A stretch of DNA of 64,000 bases from positions 2,337,001 through 2,401,000 of the forward strand of contig NZ_CP039268.1 of assembly GCF_009664085.1 (NCBI RefSeq). Direction: 5' to 3'. The notes beneath the pieces were generated by a model that did no database searches, had not been told where the DNA came from, and was given only the letters and a program-made list of their open reading frames with translations. Made by a program: the position numbers and the translations under genes. This document shows, piece after piece, positions 41,536-49,923 of this stretch; within the stretch, counting starts at the first letter, position 1; each line of letters starts with the position of its first letter. Source of the DNA: Thermochromatium tepidum ATCC 43061. GTDB lineage: Bacteria > Pseudomonadota > Gammaproteobacteria > Chromatiales > Chromatiaceae.

Positions 41536-41825
41536 GTCGGGGTTCCAACCGGCAGCGGTAGGGCGCGTGGATGCCGGATGCGCAGACGTTTGTAGCGTGC
41601 CTGCTCGCCGCCGAGGAGTTCGACCTGGGACAAGGGTACATCGAAGGCAGCGGCGATGAAGCGTCGCAGCGCCTGATTGGCCTTGCCCTCGACCGGCGGC
41701 GCCTTGAGCCTGAGTCGGTAGTAGTCGCCGCTGGGATCTGGCGCCACGAAGGCATCCCTGGGCGCGCGCGGCTGGACCCGCACCCTTAGTTCCAGATCCT
41801 CACCGTCCCAGCGATACCAGTTCAA
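41520..41825 (-). CDS. yggU: DUF167 family protein (YggU)
   Basis: A 101-residue DUF167 protein with the family pattern LRVRVQPRAPRDAFV and LKAPPVEGKANQALRRFIA, then VELLGGEQARYKRLRI. Function unknown; it conventionally follows yggT, as here. Confidence 0.92.
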   Translation of the reverse strand: MNWYRWDGEDLELRVRVQPRAPRDAFVAPDPSGDYYRLRLKAPPVEGKANQALRRFIAAAFDVPLSQVELLGGEQARYKRLRIRHPRALPLPVGTPTCDNN

Positions 41826-41838
41826 GCCGGCAGGCCCA

Positions 41839-42414
41839 TCAGAAAGGGCTGGCGACCAGCCATTTGAGTGGCGGGATCAGCAGCATATTGAGCAGCACCA
41901 GAGCGATCATCACCAGCATTGGCGCAAGATCGATGCCGCTGATCGGTCGAATCAGTCGCTGGGCCGGACGCATCACGGGCGCGGTCAGCCGGTCGAGCAA
42001 GGCAGTGGCCGGATTATAGGGGTCGGGATTGACCCAGCTTAGGATGACCTGGATCAGGACTGCGAACAGAAAGATATTGATGAAGAGCTCGACCATGCTC
42101 GGGATCGCCCAGCCGAAGGCCATGAACAACGAGCGGTCCAACCCGACGACCAGCGCGATCAGCCCTAGCTCGACTGTCGTCAGCAGCCAGATCAACACGA
42201 GCGCGGCCAGGTCCAATCCGCCATAGCCGGGGATGATGCGACGCAGCGGACGCAAGATTGGCGAAGTCAGGCGCACCACAAACTGCGAGATGGGGTTATA
42301 GAAATCGGCCCGCACCCATTGCAGCAGAAAACGCAGCGCAACCACAACCACATAGAGCCCGAACAGGGTCTGGATCAAGAACACCAGCGGATCGAGCAGA
42401 TAGGAACCCGTCAT
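41839..42414 (-). CDS. yggT: YggT family integral membrane protein
   Basis: A 191-residue membrane protein consisting of two YggT repeats, each with membrane helices and the signature FYNPISQFVVRLTSPILRPL or PYNPATALLDRLTAPVMRPA. Implicated in osmotic or ion-related stress in some bacteria. The start at 42414 overlaps the proC stop (ATGA); the frame is open further upstream inside proC but is not homologous. Confidence 0.92.
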   Translation of the reverse strand: MTGSYLLDPLVFLIQTLFGLYVVVVALRFLLQWVRADFYNPISQFVVRLTSPILRPLRRIIPGYGGLDLAALVLIWLLTTVELGLIALVVGLDRSLFMAFGWAIPSMVELFINIFLFAVLIQVILSWVNPDPYNPATALLDRLTAPVMRPAQRLIRPISGIDLAPMLVMIALVLLNMLLIPPLKWLVASPF

Positions 42415-43241
42415 GGCGCCTCCGAGAGCGTTTGTGACAGCTCGACGGCGCGATCGTGCGCGGCACGGGCGGCGCGTTCGACCAGGGCACGCAGGTCGGC
42501 CGCGTCGAAGACCTTGAGCGCGCACTCGGTGGTCCCGCCGGGCGAGGTCACCTGTTCGCGCAGACGCGCTGGCGGGGCGTCGCTCTCCATCGCCATCTTG
42601 GCCGCACCGAGTGCAGTCTGGATGGTCAGCAGGCGTGCCGTCTCGGTGTCTAGGCCGAGTTCGATCGCGGCCTGTTCCAGCGCCTCCATAAGCAGGAAGA
42701 AATAGGCCGGTCCACTGCCCGAGATGGCCGTGACGGCGTCGATGCGCGATTCGCTCTCGACCCAGCGCACCAGCCCGACGGCACGCAGGATGGTCTCGGC
42801 CCGGTTGCGGCCCTCGGCGTCGACCTCGGGGCTGGCGTGCAGTCCGATGGCGCCGGTCTGGACCATGGCTGGGGTATTGGGCATGGCGCGCACGATTGGC
42901 AGGGATGCGCCGAGCCAACGCTGGATGGACTGTTCGAGTACGCCGGCCATTACCGAGACGATCAGCGGGCGCCGCTCGGCCAGAAAGGGCGCGAGTTCGG
43001 CACAGACCGAGGCGGCCATCTGTGGCTTGACACAGAGCACCAGGGTCTCGGCCTCGTCGAGCGCCTCGACATTGCTGGCGAGCGCACGCACACCCAGGCG
43101 GGCCTGCAACGCATGGCGCCGTTCGGGATTGGGGTCCGAGACTTGGATGCTGTGCGGTTCATAGCCATCGGCGATCAGACCGGCAATCAGACTGGTGGCC
43201 ATGTTGCCGCCACCGATGAAGCGAATGTTGGCTGTACTCAT
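42411..43241 (-). CDS. proC: Pyrroline-5-carboxylate reductase
   Basis: ProC performs the last step of proline synthesis, NAD(P)H-dependent reduction of pyrroline-5-carboxylate. The 276-residue protein has the Rossmann motif FIGGGNMATSLIAGL at the N-terminus, VRAMPNTPAMV, and the C-terminal dimerisation signature SGSGPAYFFLLMEALEQAA with QVTSPGGTTECAL. Normally preceded by yggS; here the CRISPR-Cas locus intervenes. Its promoter must lie in the 80 bases between it and the array. Confidence 0.96.
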   Translation of the reverse strand: MSTANIRFIGGGNMATSLIAGLIADGYEPHSIQVSDPNPERRHALQARLGVRALASNVEALDEAETLVLCVKPQMAASVCAELAPFLAERRPLIVSVMAGVLEQSIQRWLGASLPIVRAMPNTPAMVQTGAIGLHASPEVDAEGRNRAETILRAVGLVRWVESESRIDAVTAISGSGPAYFFLLMEALEQAAIELGLDTETARLLTIQTALGAAKMAMESDAPPARLREQVTSPGGTTECALKVFDAADLRALVERAARAAHDRAVELSQTLSEAP

Positions 43242-43321
43242 GGCAATCGCGACAGGTTCAGTGTGAAGAACGACGCAGATTGTACGGCAACTTACAATCC
43301 GTCATCAGCCAGCAAGACGCA

Positions 43322-44020
43322 GGTCGATCCCCGCGTACGCGGGGCAGACTGGGTGTGTGTATGTTTTGAGACTTGAATAACAGGTCGATCCCCGCGTACG
43401 CGGGGCAGACCCTATTCGTCATCCTTTCCTAGTGCCATCTCAAGGTCGATCCCCGCGTACGCGGGGCAGACACTAGGTACGCGAACAATACTCCCCCAAC
43501 ATGGGGTCGATCCCCGCGTACGCGGGGCAGACGCGTCGGGGTCGGCGTCGACGTCGGGGTCGGGGGGTCGATCCCCGCGTACGCGGGGCAGACGGCTTTG
43601 TCATGATAAGCCTGATGCTTATAGAAGGTCGATCCCCGCGTACGCGGGGCAGACCTCCATAGGAGAAAAAAATGGACTCCCTTCGTGGGTCGATCCCCGC
43701 GTACGCGGGGCAGACGTTGTATCCCGGACTGCACCATCCGGGATACGAGGTCGATCCCCGCGTACGCGGGGCAGACGAAATGATCTCGACCTTATCGGCC
43801 GCCAACAAAGGTCGATCCCCGCGTACGCGGGGCAGACGCGCCGAATGTACGATGTATCTAACAGCGTACAGGTCGATCCCCGCGTACGCGGGGCAGACGG
43901 CAACATACACCAAGGTCCGACCGCGTATTAGGGTCGATCCCCGCGTACGCGGGGCAGACACGCGCTTGCGGAACATTTGGATGCCGATGCTGGGTCGATC
44001 CCCGCGTACGCGGGGCAGAC
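43322..44020 (-). CRISPR. Type I-E CRISPR array, 12 repeats and 11 spacers
   Basis: Twelve identical 28-base repeats start at 43322, 43383, 43444, 43505, 43566, 43627, 43688, 43749, 43810, 43871, 43932 and 43993, an exact 61-base period with 33-base spacers. In crRNA (minus) orientation the repeat starts GTCTGCCCCGCG and ends CGCGGGGATCGACC, with stem CCCCGCG-TA-CGCGGGG as in type I-E. No repeat is degenerate. The base after every repeat is a pyrimidine, so the repeat could be counted as 29. All spacers differ. Reading frames across the array (PRVRGDRP-type repeats) are artefacts. The leader end is the cas2 side. Confidence 0.98.
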
Positions 44021-44067
44021 TCTTCATTGTAACCCTTTGAACGAGCTTAAAAACCGGTTTTTAAAGA
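44021..44067 (-). promoter_or_regulatory. CRISPR leader, 47 bp, with an 18-bp palindrome
   Basis: The AT-rich stretch between the cas2 stop and the first repeat is the only candidate leader and is just 47 bp. It contains the perfect palindrome TTAAAAACC/GGTTTTTAA (44047-44064), which could also act as a terminator for the cas transcript. I see no good IHF site within it. Confidence 0.65.
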
Positions 44068-44379
44068 TCATTCGTTACCAGGAGACGCAGGTCGGCGGGC
44101 GAGAATCAGCCCATCGACTTCGGCAAACGCGATGGGCGGCGTGCCCAGCGTACGCACAGCTTGACCTCCCGGCATTTCCCGCTCCTGCCAGATCATGACG
44201 ATGCTGGCCCCTTCTTCGTTGGGAAACCAGTCGGCCAGCACGCTCCAAATGCGCTCGCGCACCGCCGGCGAAATGCGCGGGGCGCTATAGACCCCGGGCG
44301 CCAGCTCCAGCATCGCGGAAGCCAGAAATCCGCGCACACGCGCCGAAACGTTACGCGTCACCACCACGGTCATCGACAT
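44068..44379 (-). CDS. cas2: CRISPR-associated protein Cas2, type I-E
   Basis: A 103-residue Cas2e: MTVVVTRNVSARVRGFLASAMLELAPGVYSAPRISPAVRERIW is the subtype N-terminus. Cas2 is the structural dimer in the Cas1-Cas2 integrase that captures and inserts spacers. It overlaps cas1 by 29 bases and is the last cas gene before the leader. Confidence 0.95.
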   Translation of the reverse strand: MSMTVVVTRNVSARVRGFLASAMLELAPGVYSAPRISPAVRERIWSVLADWFPNEEGASIVMIWQEREMPGGQAVRTLGTPPIAFAEVDGLILARRPASPGNE

Positions 44380-45253
44380 CGAACAGCGCCTTAATCCGGT
44401 CGATCATTTTGGGAATGAGCTTTTCCTGCCGAAACAGCCGGGCCGCGCGCTTGCGCACTTCGCGTTCAATCGATGCGTCGCCTTTTCCACTCTTGACGGC
44501 CTGCACGCTGGCAAAGGCCAATGGTAGCGTCACCTCCACACGCCACAAATCGGCGATGTCAAGGGTGAAGGCGTTGCTGGAGCCCTCATGGATGAAGCCC
44601 AGCGGCGGCAGCGCACCGACTGCGGCCACGGCGATGTCGGCAGCGGCCTCGACGAAGGTCGCAGCATGGTTGACGGCCTGGTTGGGCAGGTCGGCGGCCT
44701 CTGGATTGTCGCGGTCGTAGCGTCTTCCATGCCACTCGATGCCGAAGCGTTGCGCGACGAGTCTGTAACTTTCCTTCATACGCGCGCCTTCAATGCCGCG
44801 CAAGGTTTCGATGTCCCGATGCGGCAAGACACGGCCGAAGCGCCAGGCATAAAGCCGGCGCGCGGTGTCGAGCCGCAGACCAGGGTCGGCCCAGCGTTCG
44901 GCATGAAGGCGCGCAACATCCGACCGACCCTGCCCCATCGGCGGGGCGGTGTAGCTTTTTACACCCCCCTCGCCTACCGCGGCGATCAAAACGCCGTGAC
45001 GGGCGCACAGGCGCAGCACATCCTGCGTGAGACTCGTCCCCGGCCCCAGCAGGATCATCGACACCACCTGGTACGGTATGGCGTAGTCGCCAGCATCCAG
45101 GGTTTCACTTTGTGCAGCGACGAAGCGCAGCGTGCCGTCCTCGACCGACAGTCGCCCATACTCCAGATACAGCAGGCCATGCCGGTCGGCATACGGAATG
45201 CGCGCGGCGGCCAGTCCAAGACGACCGGGCAGCAGACCGGGAGCGGGATTCAT
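44351..45253 (-). CDS. cas1: CRISPR-associated integrase Cas1, type I-E
   Basis: The catalytic subunit of the adaptation complex. The 300-residue protein has the I-E N-terminal beta domain (HGLLYLEYGRLSVEDGTLRF) and the metal site formed by Glu in the RGIEGARMKESYR helix, His in LGFIHEG and Asp in FTLDIADLWR. The start overlaps the cas6e stop (ATGA). Confidence 0.96.
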   Translation of the reverse strand: MNPAPGLLPGRLGLAAARIPYADRHGLLYLEYGRLSVEDGTLRFVAAQSETLDAGDYAIPYQVVSMILLGPGTSLTQDVLRLCARHGVLIAAVGEGGVKSYTAPPMGQGRSDVARLHAERWADPGLRLDTARRLYAWRFGRVLPHRDIETLRGIEGARMKESYRLVAQRFGIEWHGRRYDRDNPEAADLPNQAVNHAATFVEAAADIAVAAVGALPPLGFIHEGSSNAFTLDIADLWRVEVTLPLAFASVQAVKSGKGDASIEREVRKRAARLFRQEKLIPKMIDRIKALFDVDDRGGDA

Positions 45254-45948
45254 CGCGGCGGGCCGAGCAAGATCATGCCAAAGCCAAAAGCCCGGTGGCG
45301 GCCAATGCCGCGGGTGAGCAGCGCAGCGAACCCTCCAGGGTCACGAATCATTCCCTCGCCGGCAAAGAGCGCCAGGGGCCGCTCGATACGCTTCAATCGG
45401 TTCGCGCCATTGCGATCCCGGCGAAGCAGCGGCACGCAGGCGCGCATGCCCAGTAGTTCGAGATGTTCAAACTCCACGGTTCCTTGCCACTGCCGCAGAA
45501 ACCACCGCCGATAGACTTCGCCGCGAGGTGGGACGGCATCGCCTTGCCGATCGAGCGCGCGCAGAAAGACATCTTTTTCCTCGTCATCCCTGCGGGAAAC
45601 GGGGCAGGCGAGCACTTCGAGATGCAAGCGCTGGCCGAGGCGCCAGTCTTCAGGCATCGGTTTGCTCGCCACGTTTGCTCTATCCAGCGCCGCCAAGGCA
45701 GCGAGCGAGCCGCAGCGTTCCGCCCGATCCAAGAGTGTTGGCGCATCGTGCGGCGCATAGGCAAGCACTTCGCGGCGGGATTCGAAGTAACGGAAGGGTT
45801 TGGGAGCCGCCTCGCCAAAGAGCGCAGCCAACCAGGCATGCAGCGTGTAGCCGAGCGTCTCGTCCTCCTCACGGATGCCATGCTCGAAGGCAAAGCGTAG
45901 CAGCCGAGGTGGATCGATGGGCAACCGAAGCAGGTGCAGCGCGCTCAT
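45250..45948 (-). CDS. cas6e: Cascade subunit Cas6e, crRNA endonuclease
   Basis: Cas6e (CasE, Cse3) cuts pre-crRNA at the base of the repeat hairpin and stays bound to the crRNA 3' end. The 232-residue protein has the two-RRM arrangement with GYTLHAWLAALFGE near the N-terminus, where the I-E catalytic His lies, and the C-terminal glycine-rich loop LLTRGIGRHRAFGFGMILL. Overlaps cas5e by four bases. Confidence 0.95.
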   Translation of the reverse strand: MSALHLLRLPIDPPRLLRFAFEHGIREEDETLGYTLHAWLAALFGEAAPKPFRYFESRREVLAYAPHDAPTLLDRAERCGSLAALAALDRANVASKPMPEDWRLGQRLHLEVLACPVSRRDDEEKDVFLRALDRQGDAVPPRGEVYRRWFLRQWQGTVEFEHLELLGMRACVPLLRRDRNGANRLKRIERPLALFAGEGMIRDPGGFAALLTRGIGRHRAFGFGMILLGPPR

Positions 45949-46658
45949 GCGGTGATCTCCATGAGTCCCACTGCATAGCGCCGGCTGCCGCGGTGGATGT
46001 TGTTGCGCCAGTCGCGTAGGTCATAGCGCTCTTCCGTTCCCTGCCCCGCCTCCTCATCCAGCGGCCAGAGGGCTTCGATCATGCGGGGATGCCGGCGAGG
46101 GCCGATGTTGGCAGGGGGCTCGGCGGCAAGCGCTGCCTTGACACCCGGAGCCTCGCGCCGGCCAATCAGGAGCGGGCCTGCCGGCAGACAGGGTTTGCGG
46201 CCGATGAAAAGGGGCCGCGCCGGCGCGCGCAGGGCGGCTTCCAGCTCATCGAGGGCGGGAGCGCCTTCACCGTCGAGCGCGATGGCGACGGTGGCCACAC
46301 CGTTGGCCCAGTAGTCGCGCAGCCGAATGTGGGTGCCGGTGGCGGCCGGTCCGCCCTTGCGGTCCTCCCGCCTGCCGCGGGTGGTCCAGCCGGTGTCGAC
46401 GAGAAAATCCTGTCTGAGATCGACGGTCTGGTAGTCGGTGACGGGTTGCGGTTCGGCATCCCAGCGCGCGGCAAAGCGCAGCCGATCCTGCAAGGCCTGA
46501 AGTTTGTCTGTATCGCGGTGATCCCAGCCGAGTGCGTTGCCCAGCAACCCGGTGAGCATCGCAGCGCCCGGAAAGCGCCAGGTGGGGTTGTTCTGGTCGA
46601 CCACCACCGCCCCGAAACTCATCAATGGCGCGTCGAAGCGTAAGATGAGGCAGTCCAT
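45945..46658 (-). CDS. cas5e: Cascade subunit Cas5e
   Basis: Cas5e (CasD) caps the 5' handle of the crRNA in Cascade. The 237 residues start LILRFDAPLMSFGAVVVDQNNPTWRFPG, and contain LTGLLGNALGW and PLFIGRKPCLPAGPL, standard for the subtype. Two bases separate it from cas7e. Confidence 0.95.
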   Translation of the reverse strand: MDCLILRFDAPLMSFGAVVVDQNNPTWRFPGAAMLTGLLGNALGWDHRDTDKLQALQDRLRFAARWDAEPQPVTDYQTVDLRQDFLVDTGWTTRGRREDRKGGPAATGTHIRLRDYWANGVATVAIALDGEGAPALDELEAALRAPARPLFIGRKPCLPAGPLLIGRREAPGVKAALAAEPPANIGPRRHPRMIEALWPLDEEAGQGTEERYDLRDWRNNIHRGSRRYAVGLMEITA

Positions 46659-46660
46659 GA

Positions 46661-47794
46661 TCAGCTCCAGAGCGCATCGAGGGCTGCCTTCACGTTATCC
46701 GTCACCGACTGTCTAGACGGGAGAGCGTCGGGAAGGGAATCGAGCGATGCAGAAAGCCCGCGGTAGCCGTCAGGTTTTCCATACATCGCATCAAGCTCAG
46801 TCAGGTATTTCGCGAGCTTTTCCGCGGCGATGACGCGCAGATCGCGGTTTGCGCCCTTGTACGGGATGGCCTCCAGAAAAGCGTTGGCGAGCGTGCGGGG
46901 TTGAGCGCGTCCTGTCTCAAGCAGCAAGAGGTCAGACCAAGCGTAAGGCGCGGTGCTGCCCTTCTTGGCGCCAGGGCTTTGCTGCAGGATGCTGGAAATG
47001 AGCGCCGCCAGCACCCGGCGTAGCAGGTCTTGCTCTTGGTTGCGCCAGTCTTTGGCTTCACAGCCGGTGAGGTTGGAAACGAGAAGGGGGATATCGATGG
47101 CCACGTAGCCATAGTAGAGGCCGGCGCCGAGTTCGGTCTGGTTGGTGTGCGCCGCCCCCGTTTCATCGTCGCGGTTGAGATCATCGACAACCGTGAAGTA
47201 GTCCATCTCGGTGTTGGCGGCATGCACCGTAAAGGCATGGGCCACATGCACGGGGGCATTGACGCGGGAGAGGAGATCAGAAGTGACCATGCGGCCGAAC
47301 AGCGCCGCCGTGAGTCCCGCAGCAGCTTTGCCCATTGCTTCGAGGTTCTTTTTTTCTTCTTTGGACTTGAATCGCTCGGTGAATGCTTTGACGGGGTCGG
47401 GTTGTTTTGCCGCTTCCGCGAGCAATTGGGCGAAATAGTCGGCCTCGCGCAAGCCGAACAACACAGGCTGGCTCAAGTCTCCACCTTCCTTGACGCCGCC
47501 ATCGATCACCGCCTTGGCCAGCGGCTCGATCAGCGATTGGGCCAATGCAGCATCGACTCCAGCTCTGATCGCTTTGGGTAACACCGTCCGGGTGAAAAAC
47601 GAGCGCGTGCGCTGGGCATCGGGAATATCCGGCAGCTGCGCGGTCATATCTTCGCGCCAGTGGCGTTTGAGGCATTGGCTGGAGATGCGTAGCCGTACGG
47701 CGTTGCCAAAGGGGATGCGTTTGGCGAGCTCCGCATCGTCGCGGTTCAAGAGGCTGGCCGGGTAGCTGGTGAGGGTATGGATTTGCAGGAACAT
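46661..47794 (-). CDS. cas7e: Cascade backbone subunit Cas7e
   Basis: Cas7e (CasC, Cse4) forms the six-copy crRNA-binding backbone. The 377-residue protein begins MFLQIHTLTSYPASLLNRDD and contains GNAVRLRISSQCLKRHWRE and HVAHAFTVHAANTEMDYFT, clear family segments. Lies 18 bases after cse2. Confidence 0.96.
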   Translation of the reverse strand: MFLQIHTLTSYPASLLNRDDAELAKRIPFGNAVRLRISSQCLKRHWREDMTAQLPDIPDAQRTRSFFTRTVLPKAIRAGVDAALAQSLIEPLAKAVIDGGVKEGGDLSQPVLFGLREADYFAQLLAEAAKQPDPVKAFTERFKSKEEKKNLEAMGKAAAGLTAALFGRMVTSDLLSRVNAPVHVAHAFTVHAANTEMDYFTVVDDLNRDDETGAAHTNQTELGAGLYYGYVAIDIPLLVSNLTGCEAKDWRNQEQDLLRRVLAALISSILQQSPGAKKGSTAPYAWSDLLLLETGRAQPRTLANAFLEAIPYKGANRDLRVIAAEKLAKYLTELDAMYGKPDGYRGLSASLDSLPDALPSRQSVTDNVKAALDALWS

Positions 47795-47812
47795 AACATC
47801 TCTCCTCGTGGT

Positions 47813-48334
47813 TCAGAACTCTTTGTGTTGGTGGCGATAGAAGGCCGCGGCGATGCGGCGATGCAAGGCCTCGCGCTTGGCGGGGTCGGTGATGAGCAAA
47901 AACTGCGCTGCCTCGCGCCAATCGAAGGATTCGCCTTTGGCGGCCAGAAAACGCACCGCATCCATGAAAAGCTTGAGGCGCACCTCTTCTGGCGCGGAGA
48001 GGAGCCGCTCCAGCCGCCCTTCGGCAAATTTGGTTTCCGCGAGCGCCTGGCCAAGGGGGCGGCGCGGGTCATGCGCGCCTTCTCCCAGCATTGCCAGTCC
48101 CCAGGCGAGCGTCATCCACGCCGGGGTTTGCCCTTCTGGCGGTAGATCAGCAGCGAGGTAATGCAGCCAGAGGCGGTAAAACGCCAGTGGCACGGCTTGA
48201 TCGGGCGCCCAGCGGCGCAGCGCGGCGTGATCCCCTTTGGGGTAGTGGCTGGCGGCGATCGCATTGGCCATCTGGGCGACCAGGGATCCGAGTGAAGATT
48301 CGGCTGTAGTCTGTGCGGTATCAGCGAGTGTCAT
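47813..48334 (-). CDS. cse2: Cascade small subunit Cse2
   Basis: Cse2 (CasB) is the helical small subunit, present as a dimer in Cascade, that stabilises the displaced DNA strand. The 173-residue all-helical sequence has HAALRRWAPDQAVPLAFYRLW and TKFAEGRLERLLSAPEEVRLKL, matching the family. Overlaps cse1 by four bases. Confidence 0.93.
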   Translation of the reverse strand: MTLADTAQTTAESSLGSLVAQMANAIAASHYPKGDHAALRRWAPDQAVPLAFYRLWLHYLAADLPPEGQTPAWMTLAWGLAMLGEGAHDPRRPLGQALAETKFAEGRLERLLSAPEEVRLKLFMDAVRFLAAKGESFDWREAAQFLLITDPAKREALHRRIAAAFYRHQHKEF

Positions 48335-49923
48335 GACGTGGCTTCCTCCGGGGTGAGCGATTCAATGCGGTTTCGTTGCGGCCTGAGCAGTTCCTTTTTG
48401 TGCAACATCGCCCTAAAAACACCTTGCGCCTGGGTAATCGCCCGCCAGGTGCGGTTGGCGGGCAGCGGCAGCCGTTCGATGGCTTGATCGAGCAGCGCCT
48501 GGGCGCCATCGATGAGGTATTGCTGCCAGCCCTGGCGCACCGCCTCTGGGGCCTCTTCTGCCCCACGCCACAAGGCGGGGAAAAACTGCGCCTCCCAATG
48601 GCGGCTGAAGTCCTTGCGGCTATTGGCAAGCCAGGCCTTGACCCGTTCGAAATCGGGTTTCTCCGGTTCGCAATCGGGTTTCTCCGGCCCGCACCCGCCT
48701 TCGGAAAGCAGCACAAGCGCAGTGTCCAGGATTTGCTGCACCGTCTTGGCGTCGGCCAATAACTGCTGGGCTAGATGCCCCAGCGTTTCGCGCGATTGTT
48801 TGTTGATGATGGCCAGGCGGGCTTTGGGGGGGACAGGGAGCTCAATGTGATAAAACCCATCTGTTTTACAATTTCCATCACTAGCTAATACGCTCCCTAT
48901 TAGAAATCCGTAGTCATCTAGTTGCTCTGCTAAAAGAAAACCATGTTTCTCAATCCTATTGAAAAAAACAAGATCTGTAATAATCTGTGGAGAAAAGCCG
49001 GGCGCTTTTATGTTTAGCGCAGCCTGAGTTTTTGAAACAATTGGAAGCCAAGGATCTCCTACATTTCCATTTCTAAAGCTATCCGGGCCAACTTGGGGGC
49101 GGGTAGGTGCTCTCCGCACACTGATTTCCCCATTTGTACTCACTAGTCTTATAAAACGGCACGATTCAATAAAAAAAGGTTCCAAATCTTCAATCGTGAA
49201 CTGATTCTCTTTTCTATTCCATGGCTTTATCCATGTAAGGCAAACCCCTTGTTGGCGAAACTTAAAGCCTTGCTCCAAAATTTTCGAGCGTTCTCTAATT
49301 GAGCGCTGGGTTTCTCTGATGAACCGTTTTGATGGATGAGGGTCTGCAACCCAAGCCACAATGCACCGACTTCCTATGCCTGAATTCATCCGCACGACGC
49401 CATGGATCGTTCCTTTCCCGCCGCCGTAAGGACTTATGGTCTGCGAGGTCACGATTGCAAAGAGCCATGCTTCAATATCACTGTTATGTGTTCTTGCACT
49501 TTTGATGTCATGCCCCCTTGCTGTCATTACCACATCTAATTCATCCGGAGAGGTTGCAGTCACCTTGAAAGTTGAAGATTCATCTTTGTCCGTATCCGTC
49601 CACGGATGCTGCATGAACGCCGGCTGGGTGACCTCTTCCCAAACCAGATGCCAGGCGCTTGGTTTGCCCTCGGCCAGATCGAGCAGCCCATCGCGCCAAT
49701 AGCCAGGGTCGGTGGGCAGGGCAGCGGTGGGATGGCGCGCCTGGATGCTGGCGGCCAGTTGCACGAGGAAGACATGCCAGGGGTCGGCTTGGTGGGCTCT
49801 TAAGCCCGTGTAGCCATTGATCTTGCCAGCGCTTAATCCTGCTAGGAGTTCGGGCAGGGTGACGCGCTGCACGCCTTCGGGGGTGTGCACGCCGATGAGC
49901 GGGTCGGTCAGCAGGTCATACAT
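48331..49923 (-). CDS. cse1: Cascade large subunit Cse1
   Basis: Cse1 (CasA, Cas8e) recognises the PAM and recruits Cas3. The 530-residue protein begins MYDLLTDPLIGVHTPEGVQRVTLPELLAGL and ends with the four-helix bundle region. The ATG at 49923 overlaps the cas3 stop by eight bases; the frame is open far into cas3 without homology. The middle, about residues 111-361 (48838-49590), is strikingly AT-rich with different codon use from the flanks and from the other cas genes. A short tandem repeat encodes EKPD twice near residue 420. Confidence 0.95.
   Translation of the reverse strand: MYDLLTDPLIGVHTPEGVQRVTLPELLAGLSAGKINGYTGLRAHQADPWHVFLVQLAASIQARHPTAALPTDPGYWRDGLLDLAEGKPSAWHLVWEEVTQPAFMQHPWTDTDKDESSTFKVTATSPDELDVVMTARGHDIKSARTHNSDIEAWLFAIVTSQTISPYGGGKGTIHGVVRMNSGIGSRCIVAWVADPHPSKRFIRETQRSIRERSKILEQGFKFRQQGVCLTWIKPWNRKENQFTIEDLEPFFIESCRFIRLVSTNGEISVRRAPTRPQVGPDSFRNGNVGDPWLPIVSKTQAALNIKAPGFSPQIITDLVFFNRIEKHGFLLAEQLDDYGFLIGSVLASDGNCKTDGFYHIELPVPPKARLAIINKQSRETLGHLAQQLLADAKTVQQILDTALVLLSEGGCGPEKPDCEPEKPDFERVKAWLANSRKDFSRHWEAQFFPALWRGAEEAPEAVRQGWQQYLIDGAQALLDQAIERLPLPANRTWRAITQAQGVFRAMLHKKELLRPQRNRIESLTPEEATS

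Noticed and set aside
43429-44027. Protein-like frames with PRVRGDRP repeats
   Set aside because: Translations of the CRISPR array. The 61-base period makes the reading frame cycle through the repeat.
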